NCBI RefSeq assembly: GCF_002140715.2
Contig: NZ_NGLE02000001.1
Coordinates: 1,833,001-1,897,000, forward strand
Length of the DNA: 64,000 nt
Direction of reading: 5' to 3'
Source of the DNA: Enterococcus sp. 4G2_DIV0659
Lineage (GTDB): Bacteria > Bacillota > Bacilli > Lactobacillales > Enterococcaceae
Within the stretch, counting starts at the first letter, position 1. Every line of letters starts with the position of its first letter. Positions 27,918 through 38,417 of this stretch are shown piece after piece. Under the pieces are notes generated by a model. The model was not told the DNA's origin, did not search any database, and saw only the letters and a program-made list of their open reading frames with translations. The translations under genes were made by a program, and so were the position numbers.

Positions 27918-29351
27918 TTAAATCCAAGGACCTACAACAAGAGTATAAATGCTTAAGCAAATCCCTGCGATAATCAGCAGGGCTCCTAAAGTAAGCAAGG
28001 GATTAAATCGTTTAGATGGATTCTCCTTTGTGGGTTCTTTTTTAAATAGTCTTGCTAACGCCACAAATAATAAACCTAAAACGATTAAAAGCCCATTGAT
28101 AAAGAAGGTCGATAAACTATTTTTTTTCTTTCCATTCTTTAGAAAATGGGCATTTTGTAAAGCTTTAAACTTTTTAGCATAGGTAAATTCAGTACTTGGT
28201 GTCTTGATTGTAGAAGATACTTGAGATAAATCGCTGTCAACAGATATACTACCAGCAGTTAACGTAAAAGCTGGCTCTGTATTTTTTTGAATAAGACCAT
28301 AAAAGTCTCGTTCTAAAATGATTGCTTCGTTATTTACCGTATTATCACCTTTTGAAAGTAATTTTTTATACTCGTACGTTGCGAAAGCTTTGTCAAAAAG
28401 TGCATTACCAAACGCGTGACGCTGCGCTTCACCGTCTTGATCTTCCCAATCTCCAACACCTAAAACAACTTCAATCAAACGTGTATCTGCTCGTTTCGCT
28501 GTAGCAGCATAGTTGAAGCCTCCTGTTGGACTTGAACCAGTCTTTAATCCGTCAACGCCTTCATACCCGTAAATCAATCCTGGTAAAGAATAGTTATGAT
28601 TGACCAATACTTCAGCGTAAGGAGTGTTTTCCATGATCGTGATCTGAGTCGGGCTGGTATAAGTAGTTGTTTCTGGATAATTTTTTAACAAGTGATAAGA
28701 CAATAGTGCGAGATCTCTAGCTGTAGATACATTATCTGCGTTTTGATCGATTCCTTCTGGTTTGTAGTAACCATTGAAGGAGCCAGTTTCAGCACCGCTG
28801 GAATTATAAAAAGTTGAATTAGTCATGCCGAGCTCTTTTGCTTTGTCGTTCATCATATGGATAAATTTCGCTTCATCCTTTGCTGTGACCAGATTGGCAA
28901 GCATGATAGTTGCAACATTGGATGATTGAACAAGTGTTGCATAAAGCAAGTCTCGTACTGGATAATCAACGCCTGCGACGATGGTATTATTACTCAATTC
29001 ATAAATTTGGGAAATCGCTTCATCGCTATCTGTTGCTTTGACTGTTGTGTCTAAAGTAAACTGTCCTTTTTCTAGTGCTTCAAAAACTAGGTAAGAGGAT
29101 AGTAACTTGGCAATACTGGCCGGATTCCATTTTAAATCAGGATTATCTTCCCAAAGTACTTGTCCAGTGTCTGCAGAGATGACAATGGATGATTTAGGGG
29201 TATATGCTTCACTCGTTTGATAACCGGCATTTTGAGTAAGAGTTAGGATATCCTCTTGCGCGTAGGCACTTGAGCTAGTATATAAACCTGAAAAATAGCC
29301 GATAAACAATAATAATGAGCAAATTTTCGGTAAAATTGTTCTTTTTTTCAA
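27918..29351 (-). CDS. D-alanyl-D-alanine carboxypeptidase (paralogue 1)
   Basis: 477-aa serine DD-carboxypeptidase (S11, PBP5/DacA type) that trims the terminal D-Ala of peptidoglycan pentapeptides. It has a signal peptide (about residues 1-32). Active-site motifs are S-x-x-K in NPASIAKLLSSY, S-x-N in QSSNVATIML, and K-T-G in DGLKTGSSPTGGFN. A PBP5 C-terminal beta domain follows, then two hydrophobic helices (about 395-475) that anchor it. The ATG at 29360 directly abuts its AAGG; the TTG at 29351 has ideal spacing and gives a normal M-K-K-R-T-I signal start. A close paralogue lies at 32974-34428. Confidence 0.9.
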   Translation of the reverse strand: MKKRTILPKICSLLLFIGYFSGLYTSSSAYAQEDILTLTQNAGYQTSEAYTPKSSIVISADTGQVLWEDNPDLKWNPASIAKLLSSYLVFEALEKGQFTLDTTVKATDSDEAISQIYELSNNTIVAGVDYPVRDLLYATLVQSSNVATIMLANLVTAKDEAKFIHMMNDKAKELGMTNSTFYNSSGAETGSFNGYYKPEGIDQNADNVSTARDLALLSYHLLKNYPETTTYTSPTQITIMENTPYAEVLVNHNYSLPGLIYGYEGVDGLKTGSSPTGGFNYAATAKRADTRLIEVVLGVGDWEDQDGEAQRHAFGNALFDKAFATYEYKKLLSKGDNTVNNEAIILERDFYGLIQKNTEPAFTLTAGSISVDSDLSQVSSTIKTPSTEFTYAKKFKALQNAHFLKNGKKKNSLSTFFINGLLIVLGLLFVALARLFKKEPTKENPSKRFNPLLTLGALLIIAGICLSIYTLVVGPWI

Positions 29352-29360
29352 TTCAAACAT

Positions 29361-29748
29361 CCTTTTTGATTATTCCTATTTATTTAAAAAACATCAGATA
29401 AATTTAAGTTTTCTAGTATCTATAAAAATAGATGATATATCAGGGAAATAGTTGAGTACATAGCAACTTTATCCTATAGTAAAGAAAAAATGCCATCTTC
29501 TATTAAACTATCGTTTTTTGAGAAAGTCAACTTAAAAAAAACTCGTTTTAAGAGATTAAAACTTTATTTATAAATTAAAGTTTATTTCCTTGTAGATAGA
29601 TTCATATAGTTGTTCTATTTATATTTTATAAAAGAGCAATATATCTATTTTACCTGAAAATAGAAGTAAAATGTGTCTTTTATACATATTTTAATAAAAA
29701 GTAATTTTTTAATAACTTTGGTATACTTAAAAGGATGGGGGTGTTGGA
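29361..29748. other. AT-rich intergenic region, carboxypeptidase to patatin gene
   Basis: About 390 bases between divergent genes, with no ORF carrying a ribosome site. A TATACT at 29721-29726 could be the -10 of the patatin gene, followed by GATGGGGGTG as ribosome site. The carboxypeptidase promoter should lie near 29380-29450 but is not distinct. Confidence 0.45.
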
Positions 29749-31443
29749 ATGGAAGTTGAACAAATATATGCTTCTCAATGGGTAGATTATTCTAGAAAAA
29801 TAGCCGAAAGTCGGATGGTTTTGCCTTTTTATGAGACACATGGGAAAGCTCGACAAGCATTTAGTGAAAAAATACGGAATAATTCTGGGGTTACTTACGT
29901 CTTTTATAAACGTAAAGTCCCTTACTGTTTTATAACGATTGAGCATTGCGAAGTCACGAATTTACTAATGCCAGAGTTTTCTGCGGTAAGTTGGTCGTCT
30001 CTATTTAGAGCAATTGAAACATTTTTTAAACGAACCTTCCAACCGAGGATATACTTGTCTTTTTTTCATTCCTTGACGCCCTATGTACAAGAGATATGTT
30101 TAAAACAAGGATATACTATTCAGGAAAATAAATTTGCTAGTAAAGAGTTAACCTATCATACTGCGTTGGTTTTAGGTGGTGGAGGAGCTAGAGGCGCGTA
30201 TCAAGTAGGTGTGTGGCAGGCATTGAAAGAGTTGGCTGTTCCAATAGCTATGATTACAGGGACGTCAGTAGGTGCATTAAATGGCGCGCTGATCTTGCAA
30301 GATGATTTAAGTGCTGCTAAAGAGATGTGGGAAAAAATTGAGACACAAAAAATTCTCTCTTATCCCAATATAGAGACATCTATTAATACGTTTGGAGGAA
30401 TAATGAGTCAAATCGGCTCATTTACGTTGAGTGCAATACAGTCAAAAGGAGTCTCTACGTTACCTTTACAAAAACTAATTGAAGCTACCTTTTCATCTGA
30501 GAAAATGAATCAGGTCACCACTGATTTTTATTTAGTGACAACAGAGTTACCTGCACTAAAAGAAAAAAATGTTCATTTCAATAGTTGTGAAAATGATCAG
30601 TGGCAACGTTGGTTATTAGCCTCAGCATCTTTTTTTCCAGCAATGGCAGCAACAAAAATCAAAGATAATTACTATATTGATGGTGGTTATCGAAATAATA
30701 TACCGATTGATATCGCATTGCGTAAAGGGGCAACGGAGTGTATTGTCGTTGATGTAAAAGGTCCGGGGATTACTAAACCATTGAAACGCTCTGATGACGT
30801 TAGTTATTTAACGTTGCAAACACCATGGTCGATGGGTGCAGTACTTTTGTTTGACGGTGCTCGCTCTGCTTTGAATATTCAATTAGGCTATCTGGAAACG
30901 ATGAAAGCAGTCGGTAGAAAATATCTAGGATTTTGGTATACTTTTGATGAGACGTTAACGAATATCAAAAACTTTCAGCAAGCCTTTTTTACCTTTATTC
31001 AACACACGTATCAGATAAAATTATGGCGTTCTATCGAAGAACGAAATAAAATCTGCAATAAAATGCGTAAACTTTATAAAGACAGGGTGTATACTGAGAA
31101 CATCGGATTGGTATTGGTTGAGTTATTAGCAAAAAATAGTGATATCCCTGCTGCTGAAGTATATACAATCAAAGAATTGGCAGATTTGCTGAAACAAAGA
31201 GGAACCAGCACACTGGATAATACAAAGGGTCTGGCGATGATGTCTGTTCAAGAATGGCTGAAAAAATATTATGAAGAGTACTTTTTACTTTCAGAAAAAC
31301 AGCAATTATCAGCGATGACAAATTTTTTAGCAACAACTAAACAGGAGAAATCACAGCAACTAAATTTTTTGCTTGATAAATTACCGATCCAAACGTTACA
31401 AATTTTAATGAATGAGTTTATAGAAGAAGGAGTGAATGAATAA
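29749..31443 (+). CDS. Patatin-like phospholipase with N-terminal extension
   Basis: 564-aa lipid acyl hydrolase. The patatin core begins near residue 140 with the oxyanion loop LGGGGARGAYQVGVW, followed by the nucleophile Ser in GTSVGALNG (about residue 176) and the catalytic Asp in IDGGYRNNIPID. These form the Ser-Asp dyad. The first about 135 residues and the last about 190 residues lie outside the usual core and I do not recognise them. No signal peptide is seen, so it is probably cytoplasmic or peripheral. The start follows GGGGGTG. Its stop overlaps the ydbC start by one base. Confidence 0.85.
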   Translation: MEVEQIYASQWVDYSRKIAESRMVLPFYETHGKARQAFSEKIRNNSGVTYVFYKRKVPYCFITIEHCEVTNLLMPEFSAVSWSSLFRAIETFFKRTFQPRIYLSFFHSLTPYVQEICLKQGYTIQENKFASKELTYHTALVLGGGGARGAYQVGVWQALKELAVPIAMITGTSVGALNGALILQDDLSAAKEMWEKIETQKILSYPNIETSINTFGGIMSQIGSFTLSAIQSKGVSTLPLQKLIEATFSSEKMNQVTTDFYLVTTELPALKEKNVHFNSCENDQWQRWLLASASFFPAMAATKIKDNYYIDGGYRNNIPIDIALRKGATECIVVDVKGPGITKPLKRSDDVSYLTLQTPWSMGAVLLFDGARSALNIQLGYLETMKAVGRKYLGFWYTFDETLTNIKNFQQAFFTFIQHTYQIKLWRSIEERNKICNKMRKLYKDRVYTENIGLVLVELLAKNSDIPAAEVYTIKELADLLKQRGTSTLDNTKGLAMMSVQEWLKKYYEEYFLLSEKQQLSAMTNFLATTKQEKSQQLNFLLDKLPIQTLQILMNEFIEEGVNE

Positions 31444-31661
31444 TGGCACAAGAATTTTCATATGAAATTATCGAACAAATTGCAGTATTATCAGAAAACA
31501 CACAAGGATGGCGTAAAGAATTCAATTTAGTTAGTTGGAACGGACGACCACCAAAATTTGATTTGAGAGATTGGTCAGCGGATCATGAAAAAATGGGTAA
31601 AGGAATTACCTTGACCAACGAAGAGTTTGAACAATTATCTAACGCAATAAAATCCATGTAG
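31443..31661 (+). CDS. ydbC: YdbC-family PC4-like nucleic-acid-binding protein
   Basis: 72-aa protein of the YdbC family, bacterial relatives of the eukaryotic coactivator PC4 that bind single-stranded DNA as dimers. Features are the N-terminal F-S-Y-E-I-I-E-Q-I-A-V-L-S, the aromatic G-W-x-K-E-F-N-L-V-S-W-N-G-x-P-P-K-F-D-L-R-D-W core and a C-terminal helix. It is translationally coupled to the patatin gene (TAATG). Confidence 0.85.
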   Translation: MAQEFSYEIIEQIAVLSENTQGWRKEFNLVSWNGRPPKFDLRDWSADHEKMGKGITLTNEEFEQLSNAIKSM

Positions 31662-31677
31662 AGAGGACACCCTGTCA

Positions 31678-32562
31678 ATGAAAAGTATGACTGGTTTTGG
31701 AAAAGCAGCATTTTTAAACGACACCTATCAAATCGATGTTGAAATCAAAAGTGTCAACCAACGTTTTTTAGATATTCAACTGCGCATGCCAAAAGAGGCG
31801 AATCCTTACGAAATGGCGATTCGACAGTTGATGAAAGAAACCTTACAGCGCGGCCGAATTGAAGCGTATATCAACATGAAACAGACTGGCAGCAGCAATA
31901 AAGAAGTCTATGTTCACTGGCCCTTAGTCCATCAATTAGTAGACGAAATAAAACAAGAGTTGAACGTGAAATATCCTGAATCGGTGTTTGACCCTGCACA
32001 AACAATCCAGCAATTAGTGAACAATTCAGATTATGTTGAGGTGTCAGAAAAACAGGAAACGGACGAGCAATTTGGAACATTCATTTTAAGTGCAGTGAAA
32101 GAAGCCGTTGAAAAGCTTGATGCCAGTCGTCTGCAAGAAGGTCAAAAAATCCAACAGGTGTTAACAAACTATAGTCAAGATTTTGTTGGTCTGGTTAATG
32201 AACTCGCAGCATTCGTTACGGTGTATGAGAAAGATTACCGAGAGAAGTTCGAAATGAAACTTAATGAGTGGCTAGGTAGTCAAGTCGAAGAATCCCGTTT
32301 ATTGACAGAATTAGCGATTTTACTTGAAAAAGGAGATATTCATGAAGAATTGGATCGTTTGACGATTCATATTGATAAATTGCAAGAGCTGTTGCTTCAA
32401 GAAGAATCCGTTGGTCGGGAATTAGATTTTCTTATTCAAGAGATGAATCGTGAAGTGAATACGATTGGCTCAAAATCTAGTCCGATTGAAATCAAGAATA
32501 TCGTTGTTCAGATGAAAACGATTCTTGAAAAAATTCGTGAACAAATCCAAAATGTAGAATAA
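31678..32562 (+). CDS. YicC-family endoribonuclease
   Basis: 294-aa YicC/YloC family protein, an endoribonuclease family acting on small RNAs and mRNAs. The conserved start M-x-S-M-T-G-F-G-K-A, E-I-K-S-V-N-Q-R-F-L-D-I (about residues 22-33) and the C-terminal DUF1732 block (L-D-F-L-I-Q-E-M-N-R-E-V-N-T-I-G-S-K, about 250-267) are complete. It lies 16 bases after ydbC. In relatives yicC often precedes gmk; here two genes and a carboxypeptidase intervene. Confidence 0.92.
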   Translation: MKSMTGFGKAAFLNDTYQIDVEIKSVNQRFLDIQLRMPKEANPYEMAIRQLMKETLQRGRIEAYINMKQTGSSNKEVYVHWPLVHQLVDEIKQELNVKYPESVFDPAQTIQQLVNNSDYVEVSEKQETDEQFGTFILSAVKEAVEKLDASRLQEGQKIQQVLTNYSQDFVGLVNELAAFVTVYEKDYREKFEMKLNEWLGSQVEESRLLTELAILLEKGDIHEELDRLTIHIDKLQELLLQEESVGRELDFLIQEMNREVNTIGSKSSPIEIKNIVVQMKTILEKIREQIQNVE

Positions 32563-32632
32563 TCGTTAATTGTTTGTGATTCAATTTTTTAAGTATATAC
32601 TAGAAGAGCAGAATATAAAGGAGTGAATAGAC

Positions 32633-32920
32633 ATGTCTCGTTATTATGATATAACCTTCCATGAATTAAGTGGAAAATCAGTGGTGAAAAGAGAAGTTAT
32701 TTCAGAGAAAGAACCATTTGATGCATGGCAAGATGCGTGTGTTTCATTTACAGAAGAAGTCTTAAATATCCGTGTGAATGAAGAAGCCTTTGTTACATTA
32801 AATCGTCGCTTTGTGGTTCGGATCGACACAGAGGAAGTAGATGGACCTGTTGATAAGCAAATCAAACGTCATGATGAAATCATGGGCGTGGTGAATACGT
32901 TGTCGAATATGGGGTTTTAG
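32633..32920 (+). CDS. Hypothetical protein, 95 aa
   Basis: I do not recognise the family. Small acidic cytoplasmic protein with no membrane segment or signal. It starts at an ATG 8 bases after AAGGAG. The sequence alternates strand and helix (R-Y-Y-D-I-T-F-H-E-L-S-G-K-S-V-V, then F-D-A-W-Q-D-A-C-V-S-F, then F-V-T-L-N-R-R-F-V-V-R-I-D). It has its own promoter-sized gap after yicC and a strong terminator behind it. Confidence 0.75.
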   Translation: MSRYYDITFHELSGKSVVKREVISEKEPFDAWQDACVSFTEEVLNIRVNEEAFVTLNRRFVVRIDTEEVDGPVDKQIKRHDEIMGVVNTLSNMGF

Positions 32921-32923
32921 TTG

Positions 32924-32975
32924 AAATAAACAAAGGTTGGAAAATGTCGTTCATTTTCCAACCTTTGTTTATTTT
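32924..32975. terminator. Strong bidirectional terminator
   Basis: Perfect arms of more than 20 bp (core AAACAAAGGTTGGAAAATG / CATTTTCCAACCTTTGTTT) around TCGTT, between the convergent 95-aa gene and the second carboxypeptidase gene. Confidence 0.93.
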
Positions 32976-34428
32976 ATAAAAAGAATAAGAAGCCAATTGA
33001 AGCAAGCAATAGAAGCGCGCCGCAAGTAAAGAGCAAACGAGTTGTCGGTGTAGCTGTCTTTTTACTTCCTCTACGAGTACCTGCTACTCGTTTTCTAAAT
33101 ACTCTAGAAAGAATAAGGAATAATACACCTAAAGTAGCTAATAGGCCGCTAATTGCATAATCAAACAGCGTGAAGTCTGAGTCTGATTTAGCAGGTGTTT
33201 TTTTATTGTTTTTTGTTTCTTTTAAAGTGTCTTTTTTTGTGTCTGTTTTTCCTGCTTCTTGATAATTGATACTTGGAGCAGGGATTTTATCAGAAACTTG
33301 CCCAAATTCTCCAGTGAAAGATAGTTTTCCATTATCTAATGTGAAGGTTGGTTTTGTTCCTTTTTTGACAAGTCCATAAACATCTTGGTCTAACTGAATG
33401 TTTTTATTGTTGACTGTGTTAGCGCCTTTTGATAGTAATTTTTTATATTCATAACTAGTAAATGCGTGATCCAAAATCGCATTTCCGGCTAAATGACGTT
33501 CGTATTCGCCTTCTTGATCTGCCCAGTCGCCTACGCCTAAGATAACTTCGATCAAGCGAGTATCTCCTCTTTTAGCAGTGGCAATATAGTTGAATCCGCC
33601 GGTTGGACTTGAACCGGTTTTCAAGCCATCCACACCTTCATATCCATATTTAGCGCCAGGAAGTGAATAATTGTAGGTTTCAAAGGTTTCTTCTTGAGGT
33701 GTATTTTTCATGGTTGTCACAACCGGTTTATTAGTAAACTGTAGCACATCAGGATATTTCTTGATCAAACTATACGTTAAAATAGCTAAGTCTCTAGCCG
33801 TTGATTTGTTGTCGCCATCAGGATCAATCCCCTCTGGATTATAGTAACCGCCAAAAGCGCTAACTTGTGCACCACTGCTGTTGTAGTACGTTGTATTGGT
33901 CATCCCTAGTTCAGCGGCTTTTTCGTTCATTTTATTGATAAAAGCCGTTTCGTCGTTGTCAGAAACTAGATTTGCCAACATTAGAGTTGCGACATTTGAA
34001 GAAGGAACTGCGATCATTGAGAAGATATCCCGGACAGGATATTCAACTCCTAGTGAGATTTTATTATTGCTCAACGCATAAATTTGTGAGATATTGACAT
34101 ATTTTTCAGTGGCAGTGATAGTGGTATCCAGTGTGAATTTTCCTTGTTCCATTGCTTCAAAAGCTAAATACATTGTCATCACTTTAGCAATGCTTGCTGG
34201 ACTCCAAGATAAATCCGGCTGATCCTCCCATAAAATTTGTCCTGAAGTAGCGTCAATAACGATGGAAGATTTTGGTTTATAGCCCTCTTTTACTGGAAAA
34301 CCAGTTTTTTCAGCAAAGTCCATCAAATTTTCTTGTGCATAGCTTTTCTGTGGAACGCTTCCCAGTAAAATAATCCCGATAAATAAACAATGAATCAATG
34401 TTCGTATGAATAATTCTTTTTTGATCAT
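32974..34428 (-). CDS. D-alanyl-D-alanine carboxypeptidase (paralogue 2)
   Basis: 484-aa serine DD-carboxypeptidase, close paralogue of the gene at 27918-29351. It has a signal peptide (about residues 1-31), S-x-x-K in SPASIAKVMTMY, S-x-N in PSSNVATLML, K-T-G in DGLKTGSSPTGGFN, a C-terminal beta domain, a Lys/Thr-rich linker (about 395-415) and two terminal hydrophobic segments. AAGGGA precedes the ATG. The two copies flank the patatin-to-95-aa block, and both keep every catalytic motif, so both are probably active. Division of labour is unknown. Confidence 0.92.
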   Translation of the reverse strand: MIKKELFIRTLIHCLFIGIILLGSVPQKSYAQENLMDFAEKTGFPVKEGYKPKSSIVIDATSGQILWEDQPDLSWSPASIAKVMTMYLAFEAMEQGKFTLDTTITATEKYVNISQIYALSNNKISLGVEYPVRDIFSMIAVPSSNVATLMLANLVSDNDETAFINKMNEKAAELGMTNTTYYNSSGAQVSAFGGYYNPEGIDPDGDNKSTARDLAILTYSLIKKYPDVLQFTNKPVVTTMKNTPQEETFETYNYSLPGAKYGYEGVDGLKTGSSPTGGFNYIATAKRGDTRLIEVILGVGDWADQEGEYERHLAGNAILDHAFTSYEYKKLLSKGANTVNNKNIQLDQDVYGLVKKGTKPTFTLDNGKLSFTGEFGQVSDKIPAPSINYQEAGKTDTKKDTLKETKNNKKTPAKSDSDFTLFDYAISGLLATLGVLFLILSRVFRKRVAGTRRGSKKTATPTTRLLFTCGALLLLASIGFLFFL

Positions 34429-35359
<931 letters not shown>

Positions 35360-35363
35360 CCTT

Positions 35364-35669
35364 ATGATGTTAAAACCATCTATTGACTCATTATTGAAAG
35401 AAGTACCATCAAAATATTCACTTGTTATCCTAGCAAGCAAGCGTGCCCATGAATTAGACGAAGGTGCACAACCAACATTGGAAAGTTTTGAATCTGTAAA
35501 AAGCGTTGGACAAGCACTAGAAGAAATCGATGCAGCGACAGTAATCAATGATCCCAAACCAGAAGAAAAACGTGAAAGAATGCGTTTAGCTAAAGAAGAG
35601 CAAAAAATGAAACATGACCAAGAGCAAAAAGAGCTTGAAAATCGCATTCGCGAAGAAAAAAGTTTGTAA
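35364..35669 (+). CDS. rpoZ: RNA polymerase omega subunit
   Basis: 101-aa small subunit that helps assemble RNA polymerase. The N-terminus [10 protein letters not shown], the [14 protein letters not shown] core (about residues 19-32) and the acidic/Lys-rich tail fit the Firmicutes protein. Starts four bases after gmk; two adjacent ATGs are possible. Confidence 0.95.
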   Translation: MMLKPSIDSLLKEVPSKYSLVILASKRAHELDEGAQPTLESFESVKSVGQALEEIDAATVINDPKPEEKRERMRLAKEEQKMKHDQEQKELENRIREEKSL

Positions 35670-35680
35670 GACCTATACAG

Positions 35681-35720
35681 AACTGAGATGAAACTGTTAA
35701 CAGTTTTATCTCAGTTTTTG
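35681..35720 (+). terminator. Hairpin terminator after rpoZ
   Basis: Arms AACTGAGATGAAACTG / CAGTTTTATCTCAGTT with a TTAA loop, followed by TTTTG; separates gmk-rpoZ from priA. Confidence 0.85.
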
Positions 35721-35923
35721 CGTATGTCCTAAGACAGATACTTATCGTTTTGTCGATAAAAATCAGAGGAACAAGACAAATGACGGATTCTTTAGTACAA
35801 TAAGCAAAGAAAAGCGTAACAAGCCGCTTAGCTCTGGCGAAAAAATAGGAAAATACTATTTCATAGAACAAGTTGATTTAAACTAGATAATAAACACAGA
35901 CTTTTTAGAATGGGGGAACAATT

Positions 35924-38356
35924 ATGAGAAAAGCGGCACAAGTGATTGTCGATGTACCAACGATGCAGACAGACCAACCGTTTACTTATTTGATTCCTTT
36001 TAATTTAGAAGGGCAATTAACCATTGGCATGCGGGTAGAAGTTCCTTTTGGGAATGGGAATCGTCATCTACAAGGATTTGTCTTAGGAATAGATGACGTC
36101 TCTGATGAAGTGATTTCAGCACAACAGTTTGAATGGAAAGAAATTCTGTCTGTTCTAGATTTGAAGCCTGTGCTGAATGTGGAGTTATTGGAACTAGCAG
36201 ATTATATGAAGGAAAAAACATTTGCCTTTAAAATCACCTGTCTACAAACAATGTTGCCAAGTGTTATGCGGGCGGATTATCGAAAATACATATATTTAAC
36301 AGATGAATTAGAAGAAAGTATCCAAGATGAATTATTTTATGGCTTAGAAGAAATTGCTTGGGATGATGCATTAGCACGGAATATTTTGCCTCAATTGATG
36401 CAACTAAGAAAGCAGCAAAAAGTCGATATTCGTTATGAAGTCAATACCCGTAATAAAGTCAAAATGATCCGCTCTATTCAAGCTGTAAAGAGTTTTGAAG
36501 AGTTAGAAGAGGCACGAATGGATCTGCGAAAGGGTTCACAGAAGAAGGAGCAATTGATTAATTATTTGCAGCAATTAGGGGTAGAGCAGTTGACCACGGT
36601 GAAAGAAATGAAAGAACTAGGCTTTAGCACGGCTGTTTTAAATGATGGAGCCAACAAAAACTGGCTGAAGTTTGTAGAAACAGAAGCGTATCGTGATCCA
36701 TTTGCCGATCATACATTTGAAAAAACAACAGCTTTGTCTTTAAACGAGGAACAACAAGTAGCTGTGGATAAAGTGTTAGGGTCAATGAATCAAGGAGAAA
36801 GCAAAACATACCTTTTAGAAGGCATTACTGGTAGCGGAAAAACAGAAGTGTATCTACAAGTGATTGCAGAAGTATTGAATCAAGGGAAAACAGCGATGAT
36901 GCTCGTTCCAGAAATTTCGTTGACACCGCAAATGGTTCAGCGTTTCAAGAGTCGTTTTGGTGAGCAAGTTGCCGTGATGCACAGTGCATTGTCTCAAGGT
37001 GAAAAATACGACGAGTGGCGGAAAATCGAGCGTGGTGAAGCACAAGTTGTGGTTGGAGTACGTTCTGCCATTTTTGCACCTTTGGAAAACCTTGGTGTTG
37101 TAATCATCGATGAAGAACATGAAGCAAGCTACAAACAAGAAGAAACCCCTCGATATCATGCGCGTGATTTGGCCATTTGGCGTGGGAAGTATCATCATTG
37201 TCCAGTGGTTTTAGGAAGTGCGACACCGTCTTTGGAATCACGAGCACGAGCACAGAAAAATGTCTATGAACGTTTAGCCCTGACCAAACGAGCAAATCAA
37301 ACGGCAACATTGCCTACAATTGATGTAGTGGATATGCGGGAAGAGATTCAAAATAAAAATATATCGTCATTTTCACGAGCACTTCAAGAAAAAATCCAAG
37401 ATCGTTTAGCTAAAAAAGAACAAAGTGTCTTATTACTGAACCGTCGGGGCTATTCTTCTTTTGTGATGTGTCGAGACTGTGGCTATGTATTGCCTTGTCC
37501 CAATTGCGATATTTCGTTAACGTTGCATATGGATACCAAAACAATGAAATGTCACTACTGCGGTCATGAAGAACGCATCCCCTATCATTGCCCAAATTGT
37601 GGTGGAGATAAGATTCGTTATTATGGAACGGGCACTCAAAAAGTCGAAGAGGAGTTAATCGCGTTGTTTCCGGAAAGTCGCGTCCTACGAATGGATGTGG
37701 ATACAACCAGACGTAAAGGTGCGCATGAGAAGATTTTGACAGCTTTCGGTAATCATGAGGCAGATATTTTATTAGGTACACAAATGATTGCTAAAGGACT
37801 AGATTTTCCTAATGTAACCTTAGTTGGGGTTTTAAATGCAGACACGGCTCTTAATCTTCCTGATTTTCGTTCTAGTGAGCGAACTTTCCAGTTGTTGACC
37901 CAAGTTAGTGGTCGGGCTGGTCGAGCCGAGAAACCAGGTGAAGTAGTTATTCAATCATTTAATCCAGAGCATTATGCCATTCAACTAGCCAAAGCACAAG
38001 ACTATGAAGACTTTTATCAAAAAGAAATGTATGTACGCCATCGAGGAGACTATCCGCCATTTTACTTTACGGTGCAAATCACAGCAAGTCATCCAGAAGA
38101 AAATCAAGCGGCAAAGCAGATGTTTGAAATTGTTAAGGAGTTAAAAGAAGGATTATCGGATCAAAGTATTTTGCTGGGTCCAACGCCCAATGCGATTATG
38201 CGGGTCAATAATCGTTACTTTTATCAAGTAATCATAAAATATAAAAATGAACCAAATTTACAAAATATCTTGAAAAAAATACTGACTGATACTCAAAGAG
38301 CAACCGCTCATGGCTTGAAATTATCGATTGATGCTGAACCAATGAATTTTATATAA
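35924..38356 (+). CDS. priA: Primosomal replication-restart helicase PriA
   Basis: 810-aa superfamily 2 DNA helicase that reloads the replisome at stalled forks. Visible are the N-terminal 3'-end-binding region, Walker A GITGSGKTEVY (about residue 298), the D-E-x-H box IIDEEHEASYK, GSATPSLES (motif III) and four zinc-binding Cys pairs between about 523 and 565 (C-R-D-C, C-P-N-C, C-H-Y-C, C-P-N-C). Motifs V/VI (GTQMIAKGLDFPNVT, QVSGRAGR) complete it. Length is normal. Followed by def 61 bases later. Confidence 0.97.
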   Translation: MRKAAQVIVDVPTMQTDQPFTYLIPFNLEGQLTIGMRVEVPFGNGNRHLQGFVLGIDDVSDEVISAQQFEWKEILSVLDLKPVLNVELLELADYMKEKTFAFKITCLQTMLPSVMRADYRKYIYLTDELEESIQDELFYGLEEIAWDDALARNILPQLMQLRKQQKVDIRYEVNTRNKVKMIRSIQAVKSFEELEEARMDLRKGSQKKEQLINYLQQLGVEQLTTVKEMKELGFSTAVLNDGANKNWLKFVETEAYRDPFADHTFEKTTALSLNEEQQVAVDKVLGSMNQGESKTYLLEGITGSGKTEVYLQVIAEVLNQGKTAMMLVPEISLTPQMVQRFKSRFGEQVAVMHSALSQGEKYDEWRKIERGEAQVVVGVRSAIFAPLENLGVVIIDEEHEASYKQEETPRYHARDLAIWRGKYHHCPVVLGSATPSLESRARAQKNVYERLALTKRANQTATLPTIDVVDMREEIQNKNISSFSRALQEKIQDRLAKKEQSVLLLNRRGYSSFVMCRDCGYVLPCPNCDISLTLHMDTKTMKCHYCGHEERIPYHCPNCGGDKIRYYGTGTQKVEEELIALFPESRVLRMDVDTTRRKGAHEKILTAFGNHEADILLGTQMIAKGLDFPNVTLVGVLNADTALNLPDFRSSERTFQLLTQVSGRAGRAEKPGEVVIQSFNPEHYAIQLAKAQDYEDFYQKEMYVRHRGDYPPFYFTVQITASHPEENQAAKQMFEIVKELKEGLSDQSILLGPTPNAIMRVNNRYFYQVIIKYKNEPNLQNILKKILTDTQRATAHGLKLSIDAEPMNFI

Positions 38357-38417
38357 CCTAGCTTCTCGAATCAGCGACCCGATAATTCAATTCGTTTTAT
38401 CAAAGAAAGGAAAATTC

